Part shown: positions 25,977 through 33,125 of the stretch, one piece after another
How positions within the stretch are numbered: position 1 is the stretch's first letter
Layout of the letters: each line of letters opens with the position of its first letter
From: Melittangium boletus DSM 14713
Lineage (GTDB): Bacteria > Myxococcota > Myxococcia > Myxococcales > Myxococcaceae
Reading direction: 5' to 3'
Assembly (NCBI RefSeq): GCF_002305855.1
Contig: NZ_CP022163.1
Coordinates: forward strand, 1,240,292-1,304,291
Length of the DNA: 64,000 bases
Made by a program: the position numbers and the translations under genes
Notes under the pieces: generated by a model
What the model was told of the DNA's origin: nothing
Databases searched by the model: none
Seen by the model: only the letters and a program-made list of their open reading frames with translations

Positions 25977-26342
25977 CTACGAGAGCACTGGACGGAGTAG
26001 GCCCTTCGCGTCCAACGCCTCCTGGACCCTGCGACCGAGCGCCAGGTGCTCTGGGTTGGAGGCGCTCAGACGCTCCGGTGCGAGGACCATGACCGACCCC
26101 TTGTCCTCTACTTGCTCCGCTCGGACGGGCGGAGGCAGCGGAGGCACATCCCCGCGCGCACGCGCTACGTAGGTGAGCCAACCCGCGAAGCCCCGCGGGT
26201 CTCTCTCGGGCCGTAGGGCCCACCGTAACTCGTCGCTGGCCACGACGCCAAAGACAGGATCCCACGCGAGCACCATGGCCTTCAGGACGTTCACGAGTAC
26301 GGGCGTTGTCATCACGCGTGCCCCCTCTGGCTCGATTTCGGG
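25977..26342 (-). pseudogene. Imm52-like immunity gene, N-terminally truncated
   Basis: About 120 residues that align with the C-terminal half of the Imm52 protein encoded at 27827: FAGWLTYVARARGDVPPLPPPVR against FVGWMTYFSRDRGEVPVLPAPVR, then DKGSVMVLAPERL, SNPEHLAL and a matching end. Everything corresponding to the first 120 or so residues of the intact copy is missing. Homology stops near 26342, where IS-like sequence begins. An ATG at 26315 could start a 112-residue product, but without the N-terminal half it is probably inactive. It is about half identical to the intact copy, so it is an old paralogue, not a recent duplicate, and it marks an earlier toxin-immunity allele at this site. 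Confidence 0.8.
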
Positions 26343-26345
26343 CCA

Positions 26346-26401
26346 TGGGAGGGGGTCGGTTTTAGTGACGTAAGGGGGTCAAAAATTCCTGTCGCCTGAC
26401 A
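26346..26401. mobile_element. Possible solo end of an IS21-type element
   Basis: On the minus strand the sequence begins TGTCAGGCGACAGG and then has two spaced copies of (T/C)GACCCCC separated by TTACGTCACTAAAAC. Repeated TTGACCCC-type boxes behind a TGT end are characteristic of IS21-family termini. No transposase of that family is present, so this would be a leftover end lying between the truncated immunity gene and the broken IS1182-like transposase. The call rests on pattern memory only. Confidence 0.35.
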
Positions 26402-26404
26402 ACT

Positions 26405-27690
26405 GTGCGCGCAGTGGACACGGTCCGCAGGCTTCGGGGTCGAATTCCACTACCTGCCCAGGCTCAAACGGCTCCACCTGTCCAGCCGGGCAGGTAATCG
26501 TCCCCTAGCGAATGTTGATGTCGAAGTCTTTCTTCCCGAAGAATCCAGGCTTGGCGTTGTTTCCCTTCCAGGGCTTGCACACCACCTCCCCGCCGCTTTC
26601 CACCACCTGCTCCACGAGACTGCTGTGGAGGTAGGCCCGGTCTATTTGCAGCACGTCGGGCTCCACGCCCAGTCGAGCCATGTCTTTCTGCAGTTGGGGC
26701 GCCGCCTCCTCCTCGGGCCGGTTCGCGGGCGTCACCGCACAAGCCAGCACCAGTTCCGTGTCCAGATGCGTGCTCAGGTGCTGCTTGTATCCACTGAATC
26801 GCTTGCTCTTGCTCTTGCGTCCATGGCGCATCTCGGCGTCTTCAATCGACACACGTCTGTCCTCGGCCACACCCTGCCGGATTCGCACTTCTCCCTCGGC
26901 CGTTGATTCCAAGTCCTGCTGCTTTACCTGGACAAGCGCTTGGATGTAGTGACTCAGCGGTGTCAATTCAGTCTCGGGCCGCCTCTTCTGCACCCATGCG
27001 CGCAGGCCGTCGAGTTGCTCGCACAGACGGTTGAGCGCCTCGTTCTTTGCTCCGCGTCATTCCAGTCGATATCCAGCGCAGCCTTGGTGCTGCTGGCCTC
27101 CAGCAGCGGCGCACCTGCTTGCTGGCAGACTTCCTCGAAGCACATCCCCAACTCGGCCGCGATGCACTCCGCTATCTTCCGCCCGGCGTGGCCGAGCAGG
27201 TTGATAAAGGGCGACTATCCACCGCCACCCGCACGCTCTTGGGCAACTTCTTCCAGTCAAAGGCCCGCGTTTGTCTGGCCAACTCCACCGTACGCTCCAG
27301 CACACGTCGGTCCATGTCATGGCGGATGAGCCGCTCGCGAAATTGCTGGAGTCCACCTTGTGAAAAGGCAGGGGTGTCGCCTGGCTGCGCCAGCGTGGCG
27401 AGCACCATCCGCCAACAACTGTCTGTCGCCGAGAGACGTACCGCCTCCGCATCCGACACCTGGAGGTAGCCTTGCAGCAGCACGGCCATGCACAGCAGGG
27501 CGGGCGGCTGAGGCTCCGCCCCCTGTCCGCTGTCGCGATACATCGCCTCGAGCTCCTCCTGGAATTTCTCGTCGAAAATCTCGTGGCGATGCTCTCGCAG
27601 GAACACGAACAATTTGCGACTCTTGCCCACCAACCGCAGCAGTCGCGTCTCCCGCTCGCTGCACTTCACTTCGGGGGTCCAGCGCTCCAT
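26405..27690 (-). pseudogene. IS1182-like transposase, multiply broken
   Basis: The start is intact: ATG at 27690 with AGGAGG six bases upstream and an N-terminus (HRHEIFDEKFQEELEAMY, LLQGYLQVSDAEAV, DTPAFSQGGLQQFRERL) typical of IS1182 transposases. Around 27200 the DDE core is lost: VAVDSRPL runs into another frame, and LLGHAGRKIAE continues one frame over. A second shift near 27050 restores the original frame (VQKRRPETELTPLSHYIQAL). A TAG at about 26514 interrupts DFDINIR, after which CPAGQVEPFEPGQ still reads on until similarity ends near 26405. So the gene has two frame changes, a nonsense codon and a missing 3' end, and the element is dead. It lies between the two immunity gene copies. 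Confidence 0.82.
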
Positions 27691-27826
27691 GGCGTTCCTC
27701 CTCCACCTCAGCGGAACGCAGAGCACAGCATCCACTCCCTTGTCGATCCGTCCACACAACTGGATCATCCACCCAACTGGACTCCATCGGGCTTTTCAGC
27801 CTGATCGGTGCTCTAGGCGTGCCGCC

Positions 27827-28561
27827 TCAAACCTTTCGCCTGGAAGCGGGCGGCACCATCAACCGGAACAGTCCCTGCTCTTTGAGCGCCCTCTGCGTTC
27901 GCCAAGCGAGCGCCACGTGCTCCGGATTGCTGGGGATAAGTCGCTCCGGCGTGAGTATCACGAGCGTTCCCTTGTCACCCACGGACTCAACACGCACCGG
28001 CGCAGGGAGGACAGGCACCTCGCCCCGGTCCCGCGAGAAGTACGTCATCCAGCCAACGAAGCATCCGAGCTGACTGCCGCCGGAAAGCTCGTCCCACAGC
28101 CCGTCAGCCGTCGCAACCGCCCATTCCGGCTCCCACGCCACAGCCACGGCGCGCATGGCACCAGAGACGACAGGCCCAGTGACTACGCGCTCTTGACCCA
28201 GGGCCTCCTTAGGGAGGACGAGCCACAGGAAGTTCGGCGCAAACTCCGCCTTCGACCCACAACCGAGCATGACCGATCCGCCCCGGCCCTGTTCCACATG
28301 CCCCGTCCAGGCGTCGAACTCAAAACCGTCATCCAGAATCTGGTACTTCTCGCGGCCGAAGAAACTGATGAAGGTGTCGCGGGTGGGCTCAAAGCCTAGT
28401 TGCAGCGCCTTTCGAGCGGAGTTGCTTTTCTCGTACCACCGCGCGAAGTCCGGATGGCACTCCCCAAGGAGGCGGAAGAACGTCTCCGCCCGCCGTGCGC
28501 ACTCATCGGCCGACTCTGGACGGTGCCCCCAATACGCTTTGATCTCGTAGCGTTCGCTCAT
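27827..28561 (-). CDS. Imm52 immunity protein for the adjacent nuclease toxin
   Basis: A 244-residue cytosolic protein matching the Imm52 family: YEIKAYWGHRPESADECARRAETFF at the start, then FISFFGREKYQILDDGFEFDAW and the C-terminal VGWMTYFSRDRGEVPVLPAPVR and SNPEHVALA blocks. Imm52 proteins are predicted partners of Tox-REase-5 toxins and would block the nuclease in the producing cell. The ATG at 28561 has GAGG nine bases upstream; a GTG at 28576 that overlaps the toxin stop (GTGA) is an alternative. The gene directly follows the toxin gene, the normal order for such pairs. A truncated paralogue lies 1.5 kb further on, beyond a dead IS. Confidence 0.85.
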   Translation of the reverse strand: MSERYEIKAYWGHRPESADECARRAETFFRLLGECHPDFARWYEKSNSARKALQLGFEPTRDTFISFFGREKYQILDDGFEFDAWTGHVEQGRGGSVMLGCGSKAEFAPNFLWLVLPKEALGQERVVTGPVVSGAMRAVAVAWEPEWAVATADGLWDELSGGSQLGCFVGWMTYFSRDRGEVPVLPAPVRVESVGDKGTLVILTPERLIPSNPEHVALAWRTQRALKEQGLFRLMVPPASRRKV

Positions 28562-28572
28562 GCTCGGCGGCC

Positions 28573-30462
28573 TCACTTCACCGGTTGAGTGTAAACCACC
28601 GCTATGGACTGAAGGCCCCGCTCATCAAAATACTTCCGAAGCACGGCCACCATCCGAGGCTCGGCGACGTGCCAGCGGATTGGCAGCCCGCCTGCCATCT
28701 GGAACTGACGTCGCGCTTGCTTGAGCAGGTCCCCCAAGCCCTCGTAAAAGTCGAGCTTAGGCTTGAGGTTCTTGTCGAACCACTGCTCGTACCCGCGCGC
28801 CTTGCCCTCGAGAAGCACGCCCCCCTTCGGATCGAAGCCGTCGTACTCGACGCACGTCCCATTCCGGCACACCTTGTAGCACCAGCCTTTCGGGGCGCCC
28901 GTCACCTGGGCTTGGAAGGCCCGGGCCTGCTCCGACATACTCGAAGTGTCCTCCACCCACTGACCGGGCCCTCCAACCGGAGGCCACCCGCCACCGCCTC
29001 CCGCGCCATGGGCGCCCGTGTTGGCCATGTGCAGCACGTAGGTCGCGCTCAGCGCCGGCGCGGCTGCGGTGGCAACACTCCCCACGGGCACGGCCACCAA
29101 GCGCACCGCCAGAAGTCCCTCACCCGAAAGCGACAGCAGGGGCACTGTGAGGCTCCCCAGCTTGCCGCCCCAGGCCGCCACCTTCGCCGTGCCCGCACCG
29201 GCCGTGCCGACCGTCAGCACCGCGCCCGTGGCAAGCCGCGACACGGTGCGCACTTTCTCCGCATAGGGCTTGTGCCGAAACTCGTCCCAAAGCCGCGGGG
29301 AGCTCTCGTAGAGCAGCCTCACTGCACCCGGTAGCTGCACGAGCCCCTCGAGCGTCTCGCCCGTGTAGAAGACGAGCCGGTAGAGGCCCTCCACCAGGTC
29401 CACCACTGCGAGCACCGCCCCCTCGGCTACCGCAAGCGCCGGGTTGTCGTCGGGCTCATACAAGCCGGCCGGCGGCGCCCCTTTCGGGACCTCGAGCCTC
29501 TGGTCGACCGGGAAGAGGCGCCCGCCTTCGATGGCATAGAAGGGCCCCACCTCGAAGCGCCCGGCCCGTAACGCCCCGTCCTCTGCGAGTACGACCTGAC
29601 CGGCTTGCTGGACCGCCACTCCCGTTGTGGCCCTCACCAGGTATCCGTCCGGACGAAGCACCAGCAACCGCGTGAAGCGCCGCATTCGCGTATGGATCTC
29701 GTCCCTCGTCACCCCCTCGCCGCTAGCGGCAACCTCCAAGAGTAGGTGCGCTGCCATACGGCGCAGCCCAAAGTTGCCCAGCGTCACCGGCGTGGAGAGC
29801 AGGTACTGCACCAGCTCCAATGCCTGCTGAGGCGCCAGTGTGCGCCCGTCCCTGGGCAACGCGGTGCTGGGCACGCCAGCTTGCGCGAGGAACCCCTGGA
29901 AGTAGTCGAGCGTCATGGGCACCTCGAACGGCCGCCCGTCGCCCACGCCATCCGGCCATCCACCGCCCTTCCCTTCCGGGTGCACCTCCTCGTCCACCAC
30001 GCTCACGCCGTGCGGTCGATTCCGGGCCCGCTCCGGCGCCCTGGCAGACTCGGCCGCGCCAACCTCCGTCGGGACCGCGGCTTCGCGCGCCTCGGTGCCA
30101 GCGTCAGTGCCCTCGGAGTCCTCAATGGCCGCCCCGGTCCTAGTTGAAGACACCCTCTGTGCCTGGCCAGCGCCCTCCTGTGACCTGGGACTCGTGCGCT
30201 CCACCCGCCACCGATCGCGCGCGCTGTCAGCGAGCATCCCGCCCATGGGGTAGCCCGTCGCGCATGCCGTCTGCAGTCCGAGGAGCACCAGCGCCACAAA
30301 GCGCGAGGCCCACCACGGCGTGCCCCGCCGAACCTCGACGGCTCCGAGCCCAGGGCCGTTCGACTGTGGCGAGAACTCCCGGTAGGCGCGGTCTGACGCT
30401 GGCCGTGAGAACCGCAGGGGGCGAGTCGCATGCGACGGAGCAGCAGTTAAGGTCGAACTCAC
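28573..30462 (-). CDS. Lipoprotein toxin with C-terminal Tox-REase-5 nuclease domain, start uncertain
   Basis: The frame encodes a lipoprotein signal (RRGTPWWASRFVALVLLGLQ then TAC lipobox), a Ser/Arg/Glu-rich linker, a middle domain with hydrophobic stretches (ATGAVLTVGTAGAGTAKVA, AVRLVAVPVGSVATAAAPAL), a Gly/Pro hinge and, in the last 115 residues, a Tox-REase-5 domain (YKVCRNGTCVEYDGFDP, then LLEGKARGYEQW with the E-x-K of PD-(D/E)xK nucleases). It should degrade DNA or RNA in susceptible cells. Lipoprotein toxins followed by an immunity gene resemble the SitA toxins that Myxococcus passes by outer-membrane exchange; that delivery route is inference. The codon expected to start the signal peptide is missing: repeat copy B ends three codons before RRG. 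The GTG at 30462, overlapping the upstream stop as GTGA, is the only sensible start and adds about 45 residues. Confidence 0.7.
   Translation of the reverse strand: MSSTLTAAPSHATRPLRFSRPASDRAYREFSPQSNGPGLGAVEVRRGTPWWASRFVALVLLGLQTACATGYPMGGMLADSARDRWRVERTSPRSQEGAGQAQRVSSTRTGAAIEDSEGTDAGTEAREAAVPTEVGAAESARAPERARNRPHGVSVVDEEVHPEGKGGGWPDGVGDGRPFEVPMTLDYFQGFLAQAGVPSTALPRDGRTLAPQQALELVQYLLSTPVTLGNFGLRRMAAHLLLEVAASGEGVTRDEIHTRMRRFTRLLVLRPDGYLVRATTGVAVQQAGQVVLAEDGALRAGRFEVGPFYAIEGGRLFPVDQRLEVPKGAPPAGLYEPDDNPALAVAEGAVLAVVDLVEGLYRLVFYTGETLEGLVQLPGAVRLLYESSPRLWDEFRHKPYAEKVRTVSRLATGAVLTVGTAGAGTAKVAAWGGKLGSLTVPLLSLSGEGLLAVRLVAVPVGSVATAAAPALSATYVLHMANTGAHGAGGGGGWPPVGGPGQWVEDTSSMSEQARAFQAQVTGAPKGWCYKVCRNGTCVEYDGFDPKGGVLLEGKARGYEQWFDKNLKPKLDFYEGLGDLLKQARRQFQMAGGLPIRWHVAEPRMVAVLRKYFDERGLQSIAVVYTQPVK
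30340..30447. repeat. 108-bp direct repeat, copy B (inside toxin 5' region)
   Basis: Second copy of the segment at 25869-25976, 103 of 108 bases identical. Read in the kinase frame it has an early TGA (GCGGTC TGA), so it no longer encodes the kinase end. On the minus strand it is in frame with, and fused to, the 5' end of the toxin gene. It ends 11 bases before the stop codon of the NTF2-like gene. Between the copies lie 4363 bases with both Imm52 genes, the dead IS and nearly all of the toxin gene. Confidence 0.93.
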
Positions 30463-30968
30463 TCCTCCTTCACCCGGACGAGCTGCTTCCCATTGACCAT
30501 CTCCAGGCCCATGGGATTGCCGCGGTAGTGGATGGGATCCAGGAGCACCTTGCGGATCCTCCACCCCTCCTCGCCCTTCTCCACGTCGAAGGTGTAGCGG
30601 GCGACGATGGTCCACTCCTGTTGAATCCCGCCCAGGGGAAAGAAATGGGACACCTCGGCGTAGGCCATCACCTCCGCCTGGGTGCTCGTCTTGAAGTGGA
30701 TCCGCACGCTGTTGGCGGTGGAGTGCTGCACGCGGGTGAAGGACCGCAAGGCGGCCCGAGCCAGCTCCGGCATCTGAGCCCGGTTGAACCGCATGGGCTC
30801 ACCCTCCATGAACCGGGAGTAGTCCGCCGTGACCTGGGGCGTGAAGACATTCTCCCAGCGTCTCCAATCGCCCGTGTCCTTGCCGACGTCGATGGCCTGA
30901 CCGTACTCCGCCGCCAACTCCTGGATGGCGATCCAATCCAGAACGTATTGAAGATCCTTCTCCGCCAT
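30459..30968 (-). CDS. NTF2-like/SnoaL-type protein
   Basis: A 169-residue protein with the NTF2-like cone fold pattern: WIAIQELAAEYGQAIDVGKDTGDWRRWENVF, then a TADYS segment, HSTANSVRIHF and WTIVARYTFDVEKGEEGWRIRKVLL. SnoaL-type members act as small-molecule cyclases, dehydratases or binding proteins. It is the last of three coupled genes (SRPBCC, amidohydrolase, NTF2-like) with 18 bases to the gene before it. Its last codons (AAG GAG GAG TGA) create a GTGA overlap with the toxin frame downstream, so ribosomes finishing here could re-initiate on the toxin. Confidence 0.8.
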   Translation of the reverse strand: MAEKDLQYVLDWIAIQELAAEYGQAIDVGKDTGDWRRWENVFTPQVTADYSRFMEGEPMRFNRAQMPELARAALRSFTRVQHSTANSVRIHFKTSTQAEVMAYAEVSHFFPLGGIQQEWTIVARYTFDVEKGEEGWRIRKVLLDPIHYRGNPMGLEMVNGKQLVRVKEE

Positions 30969-30986
30969 ACACGTCCTCCTCCGTGT

Positions 30987-32321
30987 TCAAGGCGCGTAGC
31001 GTTGAATGCGCGACCCGGGCTCGAGCCGGGCCAGCCGCTCCATGCGACGGGACACTTCCTCGAGGACGCGGACCTTGTCGATCGTGAGCAACTGACGCGC
31101 CTTCATCAGGACGCGGCCCTCGACCATGACGGTTTGCACGTCACTGGCGCGAGCGCTGTACACCAGTCCCGCCAGGAGGTTGTGGGGCGGTTGCCAGTGG
31201 GTGCCCTGGATGTCCACGAGGACGATGTCGGCCTGGTAGCCGGGCGCGAGCGTGCCCAGCTGCGCCCCGAGCCCCAACGCGGCCGCCCCACCCCGCGTGG
31301 CGATGTCGAGCGCCTCGGCCACGGGCATCACCTCGGGATCGAGCGCGTCGTGCTTCTGCGTCAGGGCCAACAGGCGCAGGCTCTCGAGCAGGTCGAGGGT
31401 GTTGTTGCTGGCGGCTCCAGCGGTGCCCAGGCCCACGGGGACGCGGGCCTTGCGCAGGGCGCGCACGGGAGCCAGTCCCATGCCCAGCTTGAGCGACGTC
31501 TTGGGCGCATGGGCGATGCCCACGTGCGCGCGATGCCGGGCGAGCAGATCGAGATCCTGGGGCATCAGGCCGCCGGCGTGCGCGATGAGGGTGGGCACCC
31601 CGAGCACGCCCGTGTCCTTGAGCACCTGGATGGGCGTGCGGCCCCGCCGGTTCGCGCTGGCGAGCGTCTGGTTCATCTCCTCGGCGGCGTGGATGTGGAT
31701 GCCCACGCCCATCCGGGTGGCGTGCTCGACGGTGGCGCGCAGCGTCCCGTCGTCACACGTGTAGGGCGAGTAAGGAGCCATCCGGGTGGAGATGCGGCCC
31801 CCCGCGCCGTCCTTCCAGCGTTGGGCGAAGGCGGCGGTCTCGGCGAGCGCGGCGGGTCCCCGGCTGGAGAAGGACGTCCACCCGAGCTGGGCGCGAGTGC
31901 CCGCCTCCTCGACGGCGCGGGCCACCTGATCCATGAAGAAGGAGTGGTCGGCCACGGTGGTGACGCCTGACTCGATCATCTCGATGAGGCCGAGCTGGGC
32001 GCCCCAGTACACGTCCTCCTCCGTGAGGTTGCCCTCCAGGGCCCAGATGAAGTCGTTGAACCACCGTTCGAGCGACACATCCTCCGCCAGTCCCCGGAAG
32101 AGCACCGAGGAGACATGGGCATGCGTGTTGATGAGTCCGGGAATGGCGAGCATCCGCTGTCCCTCGAGCACCGTGACCTGGGGCTCCAGGGGCGTGCCGG
32201 TGGGACGGATCGCCGCGATCCGGGAGCCCTGAATCAGGATGTCCTGGTCCCGGGCGATCGACAGCGTGCCGTGGGCGTCCGGAACGAGCGCGTGACACCC
32301 TCGAATGCAGAGCTCCGTCAT
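30987..32321 (-). CDS. Amidohydrolase (SAH/MTA deaminase-like), metal-binding Asp replaced
   Basis: A 444-residue cytosolic enzyme of the amidohydrolase superfamily, closest in pattern to the S-adenosylhomocysteine/methylthioadenosine deaminase and TRZ/ATZ chlorohydrolase group. Visible active-site parts are HAH at 67-69, His211 with Glu214 (HIHAAEE) and His248 (IAHAGGL). The usual GTDGAASNN motif, whose Asp is a metal ligand and general base, reads GTAGAASNN here (Ala301). Deamination by the normal mechanism should therefore be lost or strongly reduced, unless another residue substitutes. The ATG overlaps the stop of the SRPBCC gene (ATGA), and the NTF2-like gene follows 18 bases on, so it belongs to a three-gene operon. 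Confidence 0.85.
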   Translation of the reverse strand: MTELCIRGCHALVPDAHGTLSIARDQDILIQGSRIAAIRPTGTPLEPQVTVLEGQRMLAIPGLINTHAHVSSVLFRGLAEDVSLERWFNDFIWALEGNLTEEDVYWGAQLGLIEMIESGVTTVADHSFFMDQVARAVEEAGTRAQLGWTSFSSRGPAALAETAAFAQRWKDGAGGRISTRMAPYSPYTCDDGTLRATVEHATRMGVGIHIHAAEEMNQTLASANRRGRTPIQVLKDTGVLGVPTLIAHAGGLMPQDLDLLARHRAHVGIAHAPKTSLKLGMGLAPVRALRKARVPVGLGTAGAASNNTLDLLESLRLLALTQKHDALDPEVMPVAEALDIATRGGAAALGLGAQLGTLAPGYQADIVLVDIQGTHWQPPHNLLAGLVYSARASDVQTVMVEGRVLMKARQLLTIDKVRVLEEVSRRMERLARLEPGSRIQRYAP

Positions 32322-32836
32322 GTCGAGGCTTCCAGCTGCCGGAGCTGCCGGAGCTGCTGGGCGAGGCTCGAGAAGAAAGCCGCGCGGAAGCGATCCAACC
32401 CGTTGAGCTGGGCCTCGGTGCCGTAGTACTCGCCCTGCCAGCGCAGGGTGGTCTTGCCGTCGGCATGCTCGACGGACACGGTGGCGCCGCCCGCCAGGTG
32501 GTGGCCCTGGAGCGACGCGTACCGCAACCGGCGCGGGGGCGAGAACTCCATCAGGCGGTAGTGCAGCGGGGCGCCCGTGGGTTGGACATTCTCGACGAGC
32601 ACCGTGCCCTCTCCGATCGGCTCGTTCAGGGCCCGGACGAAGGACACGTTGTTGGCCCACAACACCGCGTTGCGAGAATCCTTCAGCGCCCGCGTGAACT
32701 CCGCCCAGAGCACGTCGGGAGCGAGCGCCGTCGGAAGGATCTCCGTGAAGTGCCGCACCTGGGCATCGGGGGCGGCGGTCCGCAGCGGAAGCAAGGAGAG
32801 ATCGATCGAGGTATCCGTCATGGAAGCCGCGAACAT
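32318..32836 (-). CDS. SRPBCC (START-like) family protein
   Basis: A 172-residue protein with the aromatase/cyclase-like SRPBCC pattern: a long N-terminal segment, then YRLMEFSPPRRLRYASLQGHHLAGGATVSVEHADGKTTLRW and a C-terminal helix (RFRAAFFSSLAQQLRQL). Such proteins have a hydrophobic pocket and bind or cyclise polyketides, lipids or hormones. It is the first gene of the operon with the amidohydrolase and NTF2-like gene, overlapping the former by four bases. SRPBCC plus NTF2-like partners occur together in natural-product tailoring, but no synthase is present. Start at 32836 is preferred for a GAGG upstream; an ATG at 32821 is possible. Confidence 0.75.
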   Translation of the reverse strand: MFAASMTDTSIDLSLLPLRTAAPDAQVRHFTEILPTALAPDVLWAEFTRALKDSRNAVLWANNVSFVRALNEPIGEGTVLVENVQPTGAPLHYRLMEFSPPRRLRYASLQGHHLAGGATVSVEHADGKTTLRWQGEYYGTEAQLNGLDRFRAAFFSSLAQQLRQLRQLEAST

Positions 32837-32846
32837 ACCCCAGGCC

Positions 32847-33101
32847 TCAAGGCTGATGCAGGGTCACGTCCACGGCGGAGTCGTGCTCGGGCCAACGGGT
32901 GAGCCGCGCCTCGCGCTCGGGCGCCTCGCACAGTCGCAGACGCCGGCCACCTGGATGGAAGAAATAGAGCGAGCGCGGAGCGCGGAACGACTCGGGCAAA
33001 TCCAACGCGGGCGAGAGCAGGCGGCGGCGCACCTGCCACGTGCGCACCACGGGCTTCTCCCGTTGGAGCGGCGGGAGGCGGTGCTGCGCAGTGGAATGCA
33101 C
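32847..33101 (-). CDS. Small hypothetical protein
   Basis: An 84-residue basic protein (many Arg, e.g. VRRRLLSPALDLPESFRAPRSL) with high GC at third codon positions throughout, which argues that it is really translated; other frames here do not show that. The sequence FFHPGGRRLRLCEAPE suggests a small beta fold. No family is recognised. It lies between the aldo/keto reductase stop (33126) and the SRPBCC start, all on the same strand, and could be cotranscribed with either. Confidence 0.5.
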   Translation of the reverse strand: MHSTAQHRLPPLQREKPVVRTWQVRRRLLSPALDLPESFRAPRSLYFFHPGGRRLRLCEAPEREARLTRWPEHDSAVDVTLHQP

Positions 33102-33125
33102 AGCGGGCGCCCGGACCTGTGCACT

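Noticed and set aside
29000..30000. A separate Rhs or two-partner toxin here
   Set aside because: No YD repeats, VgrG, PAAR or TPS domain was seen; the protein is lipoprotein-like with one C-terminal nuclease domain.
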